This document shows positions 9,850-20,949 of a DNA stretch of 64,000 nt, piece by piece; position 1 is the first letter of the stretch; each line of letters starts with the position of its first letter. The position numbers and the translations under genes were made by a program. Source of the stretch: Mesodorylaimus sp. YZB2_4 (lineage: Eukaryota; Nematoda; Enoplea; Dorylaimida; Dorylaimidae); contig JASANH010001354.1 in NCBI GenBank assembly GCA_030248295.1, positions 1-64,000 of the forward strand, given 5' to 3'. The notes under the pieces were generated by a model. The model had not been told where the DNA came from, searched no databases, and was given only the letters and a program-made list of their open reading frames with translations.

Positions 9850-11190
9850 AGACGGAATCATTCTGATAGATGAGTTAACTTCAAAATTTCTATCATGTCG
9901 TCATTTGTAACTTTTAAAGCAAGAATGAGAGAGAGATGCTCAAACACTCGTCGACCTAATGCGCACCAGCACCACACTGTTGTCAAAAAAGAGGTGGTGT
10001 TGGACCAAGAGTTTGTCTTGAAAGAACAAAACTGACTCTCTTTCATTCGCCATGTAAATATGCTATTGTCACCGTGTAGCACACGGAAAATCAGCATTAA
10101 GTTTATAGGTACTTATTCTAAAGTGATTATTGGCTTCTCAAAAGCCACTTCGCAAATTAACGACTCTTTCGAGTAGTTTATCTCAATATGTTGCACATCA
10201 AATTCCTGAACAGGCTGTGCGCAATAGCCATGTTCATGTACTGCCCTATCACCCAGTCGCCCCCATAGTGGAGAGCTGTGTTTTGGGCAATGTCTAAATG
10301 TCGCGAGTGACACTCTATCTTTTGTGTTGCTTGAAGCCTTTCGCGAAGTTTTATTTTTTAAAAAGGTGCTAACATTTTTAGTAAAAATTTTTCAGTTTGC
10401 AGGTCGTACAGGACAGTGACTAGCAGTCAAGAGTCAAGAGACAACATCCCTCTCAGAAAGGGCTGATGAAGTGGAAGAATCACACTGGGCAACAACAAGT
10501 AGCCTACTTCGTCACTGTCACATCGACCACTTGTCCAGAAACATATTTGTCCGGTGGCCACCAGGACAAGAGGGTGAAGTCAAGCTATGTTATTGGATTA
10601 TTACTGAGAGCAACTCGCGCACGCTTCTATGTAAGTTGGTCAGTATTACCGGAGGGACCAGTGGACTTTTACACCACCACAAAAACCTCGAGCAGCCAAC
10701 CAAGTCTTTCGGTCGAGTCTGTGCCTGAAACATAACTCTGACGGGAGATCTCTGCCAGTTTTGTTGAGCGGTCTGTTGCAGGCGGATTCCTGACAATCAT
10801 TCGAGGTCCAAGCAGACAGAACATCGCGCATTCATATTGCCTCATTGGCTACAAAACTAATCATCCCATCGCAAGGCAAACCCATACACCTCCGCTACAC
10901 CATCGTACGTTAGCTCATTATCTTTTTCGCTTATCTTTTTGCTGAATTTGAACACCCGATACTGCAAGAGGGTACGAATACGAGAGTACGCCATAGGCAC
11001 AACAAAACGTTGCCGGTCATAAAATGTTCCCTTTATGACTAAAAATTCGAAGGATAATCGAGTCCCATTAGGTCATCGTAACCCCTTCACATGTCCCCTT
11101 GATTAAGGCCCCCTCTGACAGACCTTATTGCAGGACAAAAAGATTCTTCAATTCAGAAACCTCGAAACAGAACTGATCGAAAGTGAACCT
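9850..11190. other. Intergenic, no gene seen
   Basis: Overlapping frames at 10466-10735 are open on both strands but have no signal peptide, domain or splice signals, and are not supported as genes. Confidence 0.4.
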
Positions 11191-11203
11191 TATTTTACGG
11201 TTT

Positions 11204-11467
11204 ATGGTTAAATGGTTGGGAATGTTCTTTTATGCCGCAATGCTGTCAAAAATTTTGAGAAGCGCAGCTTTCTCGATCCGTCGAGCATGTCTACATCAAT
11301 CAGAGAGCGCTGTTCATGCTTTAGAAGATAAAAGGATTTCGAATCTGAATGTTGTGCGGAAACGTATGGCAAATAGCGATGTCACTGCGGGCACTTGGCG
11401 ATATCGATGGCTGCTTATTGAAGGACTTCGTTCGAAAAAGCTCTTTTGGAAAAAACCAAATCCATAG
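11204..11467 (+). CDS. Doubtful small secreted-protein ORF
   Basis: An 87-residue frame begins at the ATG for MVKWLGMFFYAAMLSK. The start is moderately hydrophobic but not a convincing signal peptide. It contains KR and RKR sites and ends KKLFWKKPNP, without an amidation glycine. Its position in the peptide array is the main reason to list it. No TATA box is obvious upstream. It may be a decayed precursor or chance. Confidence 0.25.
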   Translation: MVKWLGMFFYAAMLSKILRSAAFSIRRACLHQSESAVHALEDKRISNLNVVRKRMANSDVTAGTWRYRWLLIEGLRSKKLFWKKPNP

Positions 11468-11889
11468 GCTAATATGTTTATGCAGCAGTGCCTTCGATGT
11501 CCGATCGTAAACTGTCGGATGGGATTTCTACAAAGATCGGCTTACTCATATCTACATAGGCCCTGCTTCGTTGTGGACCTAACTTTATGGACCGTTGAGC
11601 TCTACGATTATGTCAAGGGAGTCAGTGAACCGTGCTTCGTGGGCGAAATAACGAAATTTTCCATCGGAACAGTACTTAAATCATAGATGTGGGCTTCGTG
11701 TAATCCCAATACGCGTCATCAGGGACGACGACGGTGCCAACAGAACGAAGAGAAAGGGACCATAAATGGGTCCGTAACTCCTCTTCGACAGACTTCGCCT
11801 AAGTTCGCCTTTGGAGAAGGGTCATAGCAAAATTTGGTCGGCAGTTTGGGCGCTTTGCACTGATAAGGCTCTTGAGCACACGATAAGAT

Positions 11890-12306
11890 ATGGCTGTCTA
11901 CACGAAATTGGCAGTGGCCATATGCCTGGTACTCTGCGCACAACTGGTGGCCGCTTTGCCTAGCGTCGATCCCGAACTGCTACACGCCCGGCTAACATTG
12001 AAGGAATGGGACGAGGTCATGAAACAAGCACAAGAAGAAGCTCATTCTAAAAGTAAGGAAAGCGATTCGGCAGGTGGACAAGCATCGAGTGGGGAGAACA
12101 TGAACCAGCAAGCTCCACTCAATGAGGTCAAAGAAAATGGCGACGAGAAACGCAAGGGCAAGGCTGGTCGTCTCTTGCCAGCTCTTATTCCGCCCATGTC
12201 CAAGGACGCCAGAGGTCCAACAATGTCCCTGAGCCAATATCTACGTTTGTCTCCTTTCATCAAACGAGCCATGCAGACCAATCGGCAGCCGTTGCGTTTT
12301 GGATAA
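11890..12306 (+). CDS. Secreted amidated-peptide precursor, QPLRF-amide type 1
   Basis: This 138-residue single-exon precursor has a signal peptide at residues 1-22 (MAVYTKLAVAICLVLCAQLV AA). A hydrophilic, Glu/Lys/Ser-rich spacer with KR follows, then a conserved C-terminal module: SLSQYLRLSPFIKR and AMQTNRQPLRFG. Cleavage after the KR (residues 125-126) and amidation of the last glycine would give a peptide ending QPLRF-amide. The module recurs in the next gene (13080-13496), indicating tandem duplication with constraint restricted to the C-terminus. AATAAA at 12411-12416. The PLRF-amide ending resembles nematode FLP-21-like (…RPLRF-amide) and short neuropeptide F-like peptides; the assignment is by ending only. 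Confidence 0.82.
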   Translation: MAVYTKLAVAICLVLCAQLVAALPSVDPELLHARLTLKEWDEVMKQAQEEAHSKSKESDSAGGQASSGENMNQQAPLNEVKENGDEKRKGKAGRLLPALIPPMSKDARGPTMSLSQYLRLSPFIKRAMQTNRQPLRFG

Positions 12307-12419
12307 GGTGATAAAAGAGGCGGTGCAGGGAGGTGGGCCAACTTGAGTGCGTACCTATATGTAAACGCGGTGTAATGTGTTCCTATATGCACCCGTTGAT
12401 GGGCAGCTGCAATAAATTC

Positions 12420-13070
12420 CTTCTCGTTGTCAGACTGATCTTTAATTGTCTGAAGCTTGACCGTGCCGCAGGGCGCAGGGCGATGATCTCGGAAGGAGGA
12501 CAGCCAGATCAAGAAAATGCAATCTTGAAAAGAGCAGACTCCAGCATGCTACATGTATTCTAGTCCCACTGTCCTGGTACATGGATGACTGTTGCAACCA
12601 CATTTTGCTTTGGACCAGCATCAAGAACCATGCTTGCCAAATCTGCACAAAGCAGGGGCTTTGTATAATTTCGCCCACACTGTTCGTGATCGATAGCTCG
12701 TAACGGCATGAGAGAACTTTTGTAAAAACACACCATTCGCTTTCCATTTAGTGATTATACTTTGCCGTGTTTGCTAATTTAATAGCTCTGACGAAAGGAG
12801 TCTTCATTGTACCTGGTAACCGTATCTACCATCTAAATCAAGGAGCCGGTTCAAGCTTAGGGGCTGCATTAATGTGATTATACCGTTCGGATTCGTCCAA
12901 CACTCGTTCGACAAACAAAGTTGTGTCACCAAAACACCTCACCAAGCTCTAGTCGGCAGGTGGGCGCAACAGAAATATAATTGTATAGAATTAGAGACCT
13001 GAAGCCCTTTCGGTTTCATAGAAGGTGCATGTATGTCACGTGAAAAGAGGGGGTTTCATTTCAAATAAGA
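12420..13070. other. Intergenic spacer between the two QPLRF genes
   Basis: No coding features. An AT-rich AAATATAATTG near 12973 is a poor TATA candidate for the downstream gene. Confidence 0.4.
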
Positions 13071-13079
13071 CCCCATGCG

Positions 13080-13496
13080 ATGCCTCGCCAATATGACTTG
13101 TGCAAGATGCCTTTTGCCTGGCTGCTGCCCCTCGTCTTTCTAGCGGCGGAAGTTTCGGGTCTCACTCACCAGATCCGATCTATTAGGCTAATCACCGTTG
13201 CTCGTCAATCGGAAAAGCTCAATCCGCATCGGTCAGAAGACCCCCAGCAATGGCTATCGATCCTGGAAGAGGCTTTGGCAAAAGAAGACGATAGAGACGA
13301 AGATGTCGATCAGCCATCAGCCGTCAACGAGGGCGAACTTTTGGTTGATAATGCCAGTGATCGATATTTTCAATCCCGAAACTCTGAGCGAGCCAAGACT
13401 TTACGCTATCTATCCTTATCGGATTACTTGAAGAAGTCGTTGTTCATCAAACGAGCCATGATGATGATGGACAAACAGCCATTAAGATTTGGTTAA
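13080..13496 (+). CDS. Secreted amidated-peptide precursor, QPLRF-amide type 2
   Basis: This 138-residue precursor is the same length as its upstream neighbour. Two ATGs are in frame; the second (13107, CKMPFAWLLPLVFLAAEVSG) directly precedes the hydrophobic core and may be the true start. An acidic spacer (DDRDEDVDQ) is followed by SLSDYLKKSLFIKR and the terminal AMMMMDKQPLRFG. FIKRAM and QPLRFG are shared with the gene at 11890-12306, while the spacers are unrelated. The predicted product is AMMMMDKQPLRF-amide. The run of four methionines (ATGATGATGATG) suggests replication slippage inside the mature peptide, outside the conserved ending. Confidence 0.82.
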   Translation: MPRQYDLCKMPFAWLLPLVFLAAEVSGLTHQIRSIRLITVARQSEKLNPHRSEDPQQWLSILEEALAKEDDRDEDVDQPSAVNEGELLVDNASDRYFQSRNSERAKTLRYLSLSDYLKKSLFIKRAMMMMDKQPLRFG

Positions 13497-13499
13497 TCA

Positions 13500-14525
13500 C
13501 CAGAAGGGATAAAACTTATATATTTTTGAAACTGTAGTTTGTGCTTTTGATAGCTAATTTGTCCAATGCTGCTTATAGGGTATATTGCAATGCACCCACG
13601 CAAATTTTAAAGAATTACCCAAATATTTCTGTCTTTCAAATTTTGCCCATGATTAATCTGTGTCATCACACAAAGTGAAAATTTTAGTCTATCTGAGTCA
13701 GTGGCTTGTATGGTATTTGCGTTTTCTTAGGTCGAAACATAACGATATCATCACAAGTCCTCCTGTCACTGTTTTCCACAAACACATATCAACTTTTCAA
13801 AACAGATCCATGAAAAAACTCTCTCCATAAAACCTTTTTGAGCATGGTGGGAGAACAACAGATGAGCGTGAAGTGCCACTTTGACGAATCTTTGACGAAT
13901 GTACACCTGATAGGCATGTGCACCCATCACTGCATTGATTCAGAGAACTGGTCTGCCCCCTCAGGTCCTAAAGAATGGGCCAAGGATCTGACAAAGTAAA
14001 TTATGGTCATAGCAAACTGTACTTTGGCCAATGCAGACACTTTACAAAACCTATGTGACACAAATCTATCGTGAACGAATCTTAGCTCTCAGGCTCAGCC
14101 CATAAATTAGCTTTCCTGCAGAGCATGCTGCTATCTCACGAGCGCCATCCCTCGATCTGGATCAGCTTAGCAATCGTAGGCGAGACCCTCTTCTATCGAA
14201 GCATCGTTTAGGTCATGTAGAATGTCGCTCTTGCACCTCCTGCGCCTGTTTAGCAGCCACCCACATGGCCCTAATTAACTCCTTGGTGACATTTCTAGAA
14301 CGCTCCTAATCTAGACAGTTCGATGCACGCCCAGGGGTCGCACTAGGCGAGGACGATAGTGGTCATGACGACATGGGGGGATTCAAACTTTCGGTGTTTT
14401 CTTGACTAAACGATTTCAAGATAAGAAGCTTTGAATGAGGGCCCTGTCTCATGAGCAATGCATGTAGAAATGTTTTCGCATTTCTCAGATCGTCCTACGA
14501 TCTTTATTCTCTCAGGTTCGTTTTC
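13500..14525. other. Intergenic, no gene seen
   Basis: No supported feature. The 3' flank of the second QPLRF gene is AT-rich but has no clear AATAAA. Confidence 0.4.
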
Positions 14526-14534
14526 AGGATAGCA

Positions 14535-14540
14535 TATAAA
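14535..14540 (+). promoter_or_regulatory. TATA box of DPIRL-amide peptide gene
   Basis: TATAAA in the context GCATATAAAGC, 62 bases upstream of the ATG at 14597. Confidence 0.65.
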
Positions 14541-14596
14541 GCGTTTCAGAGCCATCGGCTACTATTCTGCATACACTCCGCTGAGCAGCATAGAAC

Positions 14597-15037
14597 ATGG
14601 CGGCTTCGTCTTTTATTGTTTCCGTGCTTTGTGTACTCTGTATGGCGATTCTAGGAAAGGCGGAATTACTTGAGAGGCAGGCGCGTCATATGAACGACAT
14701 GAACGCCATGATTGATTTATTACAGTTGGCCAATTTGGAAACCGCGGAAGACGAGGATCCAAAACCTGAAGCTGGAAACGCTGAGTGGCTTACGGAGGCC
14801 TTGCCAACCATTTATTACCAAGTAAGTCGACCCAACCACATCAAACGTACACTGAGAAGCGATCTCGATCAAAGAAAGTTCATCTTGAGACGACTGATGG
14901 AAGTTTATAAAGTGATGCGCCGTGTGGCTAGATCATCACCATCGAGTCAGAATGTCGAGCCACAAAGACGTCAAAGCCGTTGGTGGTGGCCGGCTGTTGT
15001 TCAGCCAGTAAACAGAGATCCCATCAGATTAGGATAG
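14597..15037 (+). CDS. Secreted amidated-peptide precursor ending DPIRLG
   Basis: This 146-residue single-exon precursor has a signal peptide at residues 1-22 (MAASSFIVSVLCVLCMAILG KA). The spacer is acidic in its middle (AEDEDPKPE). Basic sites include KR, RR (twice) and a final RR at about residues 124-125, after which comes QSRWWWPAVVQPV and the ending NRDPIRLG. The terminal glycine directly before the stop implies an amidated DPIRL ending. The three consecutive tryptophans are unusual. A TATA box is 62 bases upstream. The P-[IL]-(L)-R-hydrophobic-G ending relates it to the RPILRAG and QPLRFG precursors nearby; a common ancestor is inferred, not shown. Confidence 0.78.
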   Translation: MAASSFIVSVLCVLCMAILGKAELLERQARHMNDMNAMIDLLQLANLETAEDEDPKPEAGNAEWLTEALPTIYYQVSRPNHIKRTLRSDLDQRKFILRRLMEVYKVMRRVARSSPSSQNVEPQRRQSRWWWPAVVQPVNRDPIRLG

Positions 15038-15453
15038 AAGCTAATATGCGGTGGCGGTGATAAGTGATATCAGCCGTGATAAAGATACCATGATAACATC
15101 AAAACGAACACTGGTCTCAATGTTTTCTTATGCCAGGCCCGATTAGATTCTTATATCTCGCTTATTAATGCTGAAAAGTGGAATATCATGTTTAGGAAGG
15201 AACTTCGTTTTTAGGCTCTCTAACGGAGGAAAACACATTTCCTTTGCAAATAGTTCTCCAAAAATCCCCGATTGCAATTATAGTAATCTGAGCCAGCTGC
15301 CTAATGGAGCCCATCCCTTACTCGAAGAGTTAATGGACGAACTCAGATGCATGCTCTGAAAAAGTACTACGTTCAACATGAAATTGCCCCTTGTCCAAAC
15401 GGATGTTGAATTATTTCGCGGAAACTTGCAGCGCCCGTTTAGTCCTATCAAGC

Positions 15454-15462
15454 ACATAAAAA
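15454..15462 (+). promoter_or_regulatory. TATA-like box of PAHWQG peptide gene
   Basis: CATAAAAAG lies 55 bases upstream of the ATG at 15509. A short out-of-frame ATG at 15498 lies between them. Confidence 0.5.
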
Positions 15463-15508
15463 GGGGCTAAAACCCAACTAAATTCACTTTGATTCAGATG
15501 CAACCGCG

Positions 15509-15751
15509 ATGTTACAGCAAAAATTTCTTTTTCTCTTGGTCTTGGTCGCATTCCTTTCGTCGTCGATGATGGGCCAAGAGCCGCCATCGACGTCGATTTT
15601 GCTTCCATTCGAACGCGATGAACGCGGTGGGGCCAGAGCGGCGGGAGGATCATTGAGGAGACCAGCTCACTGGCAAGGCAAGCGAGAACTAGAAATCTAC
15701 AGAAGAAATTGGAATGCTTATCGATCGATGTTTGATATGGCAGACGAATGA
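15509..15751 (+). CDS. Small secreted peptide precursor with HWQGKR site
   Basis: This 80-residue frame starts with the signal peptide MLQQKFLFLLVLVAFLSSSM. An acidic-basic spacer includes LRRPAHWQGKR: RR, then PAHWQ followed by Gly-Lys-Arg, the standard amidation and cleavage signal, predicting a very short PAHWQ-amide. A C-terminal ELEIYRRNWNAYRSMFDMADE tail remains, with another RR. Unlike most of its neighbours, the putative peptide is internal rather than terminal. ATTAAA at 15813-15818 may act in polyadenylation. I do not recognise the family. An 11-base-upstream out-of-frame ATG could reduce translation. Confidence 0.65.
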   Translation: MLQQKFLFLLVLVAFLSSSMMGQEPPSTSILLPFERDERGGARAAGGSLRRPAHWQGKRELEIYRRNWNAYRSMFDMADE

Positions 15752-15819
15752 GATTTATGTCTGAGCAGGATTTCTAACAGAGATGTGCACACGATAACTT
15801 GTCCTTTTTAGCATTAAAA

Positions 15820-16780
15820 TCAAATGGCTATAAGCTAATGCTGAATGTCGTGTTTCACGCAGACTTAGTAATGGCCCTTTGTCTCCGCTAGACTCACGAT
15901 CAGGAATTTTCAACTGATTGGTTGGCCCAAATCTGCAGCAGCTTCTCACAATCAATCGCTACAGGCGGTGACGCAAGCCTGAAGTGGACCGTGTCTATCT
16001 GGCACACTGTCAATGGATGCTCCCAAAAAGCACAGAGTGTTTCCACAGTCGTCATAATAACCAGCCAATAAAAACCTAAGTTTTTTGTCTACGGCAGTTT
16101 CCATTCAACACATCTCTTCTGACTTTGTAAGCCCACTTGCCTTATCCAAAAAAGCAGATTACGTAAAAACCATGACTATTCCATAGAGCTACAGTCATTA
16201 TTCATACTGTACATACCATAAGGCCCTAGCGGACGCGGTTTGACAATCGGCGTCTAGGAGGGGTATGATCGAATGCAAACATAATCGATGATGACGTGTC
16301 AGATCTAAATTTACAGTAGATTCAGTGGTTGTCCGTGTTTAAAATGAACTCTTACACAACTATTTTCTGTTTGCCGTCTCACGTATTTAAAAGTTCTGTT
16401 TCACCACATCACCAGAGGGGTATTCACCATCGAGACCGAAAAGAAAGATAACGCAAAAGATTCGTGATTCATGACTAACAATGAGCTATGCACTACTGTT
16501 AGCTCCTTCTTATAACCAAGTACTTCGAGGCTTGATCTGCGGTAAGTATAGCTTACATACGATTAGCGCAGGATGCTATGACTTTTCAAACAGGACGTGC
16601 CACGTAGAGAATTTTGGAACGTGCGTAATATCTAAAAATTTTGTTACGAGAGTGCTCGAAATATAGGTGGCAGCCTACCGCCTCATGGGGCTGAACACGC
16701 ACAGATTGATGGCCAGAATAGCGATAGCAGAAATTGCATGTGAGTCCACGTAATGTCTTTTAGCGAATGGACGATTGATT
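15820..16780. other. Intergenic, possible unassigned first exon near 16481
   Basis: A short frame from the ATG at 16481 runs into a strong donor (CTGCG then GTAAGTATA, about 16541), preceded by a TTTAAAA box near 16386. It could be the leader exon of a gene I cannot complete, perhaps the thyroglobulin-type gene downstream, but its residues show no signal peptide. Otherwise nothing is visible. Confidence 0.25.
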
Positions 16781-16787
16781 TGCAAAA

Positions 16788-18911
16788 ATGGCCGTATCGA
16801 TTGGTTTGATGGAATATTTGAGTGTCTTGCTTTTACTGCCTAGTCGTCCTGCCGGTAGTGCAACAGCAAGCGTGCCGATACCGTTAGGCCCATGCGAAGA
16901 ACTGGTCAGAGAAGTCAAAAGAAAAATCGAAAATGGAGAAGTGGACTTATTTTATCCAACGTGTACTAAGGAAGGTATTCAGTATATTAGCACATTTTCA
17001 CCCATTTGCTGAAAATCCTTCCTTCTTACCTCGGGGACAGACGGGATCTGGGTCAAACAATTGGTTCACAGTTCGACCCAACCTCGACATCAGCCTGTCA
17101 CCGATCTGGGAGTTTCAGCTCTAGGCCACGATAACATCTAGCCTTATCTCTAGCTAATCCTCACTGTGTGCACCGCCATTTTTCTACCCCATATTTTTGA
17201 AAAAATTGACTAACTTCCTCCCCCCCCCCCCCACACAAAAAATCTCTTTTGTTCGGTGAAGTACTCGTATATTAACAGTATGACACACATTTCTGCGCGA
17301 ATGCTATCATTTTTTACTATGCGACCTGAGGGGAAAGCAATCTTGGCATGGTGGCTTTACTCGAATGTCTTCCCTGAGAGAGAAGTTGGGAGGTTGGTAA
17401 GAGTCTCAACTTGCCTCCCTAGGGCACATGTTAGGCGCACATAACTCTGAAAGTTGACCTTACGATGAACACATTTTTGAGCCATTAATTGAATCTTGCC
17501 CCACTCGCATCTTCATCTACCTTCAGAAAGATCCGTAGGGATACCTGAAGGAACTTATCTAAGAAGTGATAAAGTGGGATGAGCTAATCTGACTGCACCT
17601 GCAGAGTCGGCTTTTGGACTTCTTCAAAAACAACCTGCGCCCTGAGGTGTCCTGCTCATATCTCAACGACCACTCCCTTTTCGAGCAGCAAGTTTCAAAT
17701 AACATGACCCAGCTGAGGGACCATTTGCAGCAGGGCCTTTAAAATCTTACAAGCCCTGTTCTCGAACGAGGAGATGCTGGTCTCCAGTCATCATCTTCAC
17801 CCGCCAATTGAGCCGCGGTGGTTCGCGTCAGTGGTCAGTGCACTCGCGCGCACAGGATTTCGAGGTCGTAGGGGCCAACAAAAAAATTTGAATAAATCTT
17901 CTACATGTAACTTAGAGCTCAAGGATGCGCACCCATCGCCCAAATGCGAGTGGGTACGCCGCCCCGATAAAGGCAAAAAATTTTTGCAAAATTGACCTCT
18001 CGCAGACATAATTTCTCATTAGTCTATGAATAAATGTGCAAAAAAACCCCCATTTGAAGGCAAGAAATCACTCTTTTAAGCCAAGCCAACAATCTGCCAA
18101 AAAGCGAGAGGCTTCTTCATGAATTCTGACCGACCAAACTTTTGAACTTCTAAAATTAGGACCTGGCTGACCTGATCTTTGACTGCGAGTCGACAAAAGA
18201 TCAGATCAGGTCGATATTATGTGCTGACACACGATTTCTTCCCTTCCCCCTTCCCGGGAATATACAGTACTCGTACAGTACACTAAGTGAGGGACTATGA
18301 TATTTCAAAGGGGCCCGACCCAGGGTTAGCGAGGGGTGGCTACATTGTTGGAGCACACATTGAGGTTCAGCTAGAGATAAGGCTATCTGTTATCTTGGTC
18401 TCGAGCTGAAACTTGTCCAGTTCGATGACATGTTTATGTCGAGGCCCCAAATCCAGGGTACTTTTGACGTCGCGCAACACTCGAAAAAAGGACATTGGTG
18501 CGCTAATCCTTTGAATGGTCAAAAAGTTAATGGTACCTTTAAAAGACACAATGACAAACTGGAATGTGGTGGTGAGATCATTTTTTTGCGTGCGCACACT
18601 TGTTATCCCAAACTCCTTTCTTTCTCAGATTGCCACAAGGAACTAGCAAAGTTGTTGAAAAGGATTCATCCAACGGATTACGTATTACCAAAGTGCGATG
18701 ACAGAGGTGGCTCGTACACACACAAACACAACATTCTGTTATTATCGCTGTTATTTTTTCTTTAGGCATGTTCTTGTTGAACAAAACTGATGGGCACGCA
18801 CGTGAAATTGAATATGACAGCAGTGCCGTCGTCCCAGTTCCAGCAGGGTGGAAGTTTGTTCTTCTTGGAATAATCGCATTGGTTCCGATTCCTGAAAACA
18901 GCATCTTTTGA
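16788..18911 (+). CDS. Thyroglobulin type-1-like secreted protein, four exons
   Basis: Exons: 16788-16974, 18457-18571, 18629-18706, 18766-18911. Exon 1 gives a signal peptide, then PCEELVREVKRKIENGE and FYPTCTKEG, the first half of a thyroglobulin type-1 repeat. Exon 2 supplies TFDVAQHSKKGHWCAN, NGQKVNGTF and LECGG, the second half. Exon 3 (DCHKELAKLLKRIHP … LPKCDDRG) starts a second repeat, and exon 4 ends with a hydrophobic stretch (AGWKFVLLGIIALVPI). Introns follow the repeat at phase 1 (GAAG|GT, GGTG|GT, AGAG|GT). Odd points: the Cys pair expected at QCH and CWC is absent in repeat 1, and the exon 1/exon 2 joint is one base out of frame with the visible GT-AG sites. It may be a pseudogene, a sequencing slip or a missed exon. 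Such repeats often inhibit cysteine proteases or bind other proteins. Confidence 0.6.
17013..18400. other. Long first intron of the thyroglobulin-type gene
   Basis: A C13 run lies at about 17220-17232. Near 17595-17745 a 47-codon stretch (SRLLDFFKNNLRPEVSC…) vaguely resembles retroelement gag but is too short to call. No exon that would repair the phase of the gene is visible. Confidence 0.3.
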
Positions 18912-18919
18912 TTAGCTAT

Positions 18920-19730
18920 TGGACCATAGAAAAAGGAGGAAAAGTTTCACAAAACGTTGACACCTATTGATGTCATCTGGGTAGATCTAGTGCTTTTTTA
19001 TGGTCGGATTTAGTTTCTGATTTTTTACTTCTTTCTGGAAGTTCTTGGCGCGCTCTTGGTAAGGTGGATTACTGGGAGGGGATCATACTATAGCTTTGGT
19101 ATGATAACGAATATATACAATAAAGAGGGGCCATGTATATGCTGTATACGTGCGCGGTAGAAGCCTCGTTCGGTAGGCGCTGCTCGCTTACAGCTGTCTC
19201 GACCAATGACAGAACGGACAAGAGATCTGGACGGCCGCGCGGGGAGGTGGAGACTGTACTTGCTCGACGAAATCGCCAGTCGTCCTCGCTGCTGGTTTGG
19301 TACTGTACAGAAAATATACGTGATTGCACGTGATTGCAACGCTGTGCGACCATGGCAATGCCTCTGATAGTGATAAAACTCTCTCAGATACCCTTCTAAT
19401 TTCCAGCGAGCTCCCGCTCTTAGCATTCCTTACCTAGATCTTTATGTATGCGCCTTTACACATACTGTAGACCCTTAAAGCCGTCCAGGGAGTCGCACTG
19501 CCGTGTCGCCTAGGGGCTCGCTGAATGCTGTCGGTGCCACCATCGCTGGCTTCAGTTACGGACTCCCTTGTTTATTCTTCTACTAGGCCCTCTCACACCG
19601 ATCTGCCTAATCCTTTCCTCTATCTGACAGGACCTGCATATTGCATCTGGGATCCCCATATCTGAACGTATCCTTCGTTACATGGGAAGCGCGTGGTCAC
19701 GCCTTCTGGAAAGGATGTTATGGGCACAGA
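18920..19730. other. Intergenic, no gene seen
   Basis: Open frames on both strands at 19069-19426 overlap each other and lack supporting features. Confidence 0.4.
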
Positions 19731-19734
19731 TTAT

Positions 19735-20070
19735 GAACCACTCTGCCTTGGGTCAGGCGCAAGACAGGAACGAGATCAAGGCCGAGTGACTGGTTTGATT
19801 TGCCAGCATCGGTTGAGGACTGGTCTTGAGTTCCTGGTCTGAACTGCTTTGTGAGCACTTACAGTAGGTCCCAGGTCCGCATGAACCCCATTCCCGGCCG
19901 ACACGTGCGGGCGACGTCCCACGCGGAATGATAGTCTATATAGTCCCTGTGATGCAGCGTACAATAAGCTTATCACGCGGGGTCGCAGACTACGTTAAAT
20001 CGTTCCTCCCTTAAGCCAATCTATGCTTAGCCCTAGCTTGTCCTAGGGCGAGCAAAGGATTTCATAAGCC
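19735..20070 (+). repeat. Dispersed repeat, copy 1
   Basis: It shares with 43975-44330 the blocks GAGTGACTGGTTTG/AAGTGACTGGGTTGG, a TTGCCAGCATCGGTTG/TTGCAGACATTGGTGC region, GAGTTCCTGGTCT/GAGTTTTTGGTCT and CGACACGTGCGG/CAACACGTGCGG, then a shared AAAGGATTTCAT-type end. Strongly diverged, with no coding capacity. Confidence 0.5.
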
Positions 20071-20124
20071 CCCATCCCTTCATACGAGTACAGTATTTTA
20101 CTCATTACCCAAGAAAATGCAAGC

Positions 20125-20945
20125 ACTCTGGGGTACGAAACCGAAGACTATGGGGACGAATTTGCGGAAAGAACGTCATCCACATTTCGTCCCCCGCGAT
20201 TTGTTCCCCCAAATTTGCCCCCCCCCCCACAGTCCGTCCCTGAGAAGTTTCGTACACGAAAGTTTCGTCCCTATACCATTCGTCCCCAAAAAAGTCACAG
20301 TCGTAAATGTTGTGCTCAATCTAGGCACAATCATACTGTAGGTTGTGTGAATAAAACTGATAGTTAAGGGATGGTGAAAATGCACGTTTATGCACGCGAC
20401 GATTGAAGGATGTTTTTGAAGGATGTGATCATTACGGACCATGATGGTGGCCTGAGGCGGCGGTTTATCGCTACTGTACATACAATGTTTAGAAAACTCA
20501 CTTTTCAGCTGAAAATGTTTTACGTGTGCACATGTTTTTATCGCTATCCAAGCAAAGTGCGGGAAGTACTATGATTCAATAAAATAAAATGCTCAACAAA
20601 TAAAATGCTTACCTTGGTTTTTGTGATTTCAGAAAACGCTGCACCTTCCTCCCACCCAGATTCACTCAGGAAAAAACGAGCTTAAAAAGTTAAAAAAAGC
20701 TTGTTTGATGCATTCTCTTGGTTCAGTGCTCTGGACCACGACTGTTCCGTAGAGTACAATAGACTTGTTCGAAAAGCGCTGGTGCCATGCTGAAGTCCCA
20801 TCGGCGAATAACGACGATCAGTGTTACGCCATTATGACCTGTCGTGATTCCTGATCTCTAAACTCTGTGTTGAGCTCTCAATATTTGATGTGGGGACGGG
20901 TGTGAGGGGGCAAAATGTGGGGGACAAACTTTCCGTATCCTGTGG
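20125..20945. mobile_element. TTCGTCCC-ended inverted-repeat element, copy 1
   Basis: Repeated TTCGTCCC/GGGACGAA words crowd the left end (20150-20295), and GGGGACGGG…GGGGGACAAACTTTCC forms the right end (20890-20935). The core 20600-20890 (CACCTTCCTCCCACCCAG, CATCGGCGAATAACGA…) is homologous, in reverse orientation, to 32990-33240. It is likely a non-autonomous element. A C11 run sits at 20218-20228. Confidence 0.6.
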
Positions 20946-20949
20946 TGTG

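Noticed and set aside
17595-17745. Retrotransposon gag fragment
   Set aside because: A 47-codon resemblance (FFKNNLRPEV…) is too short, and no protease or polymerase is nearby.
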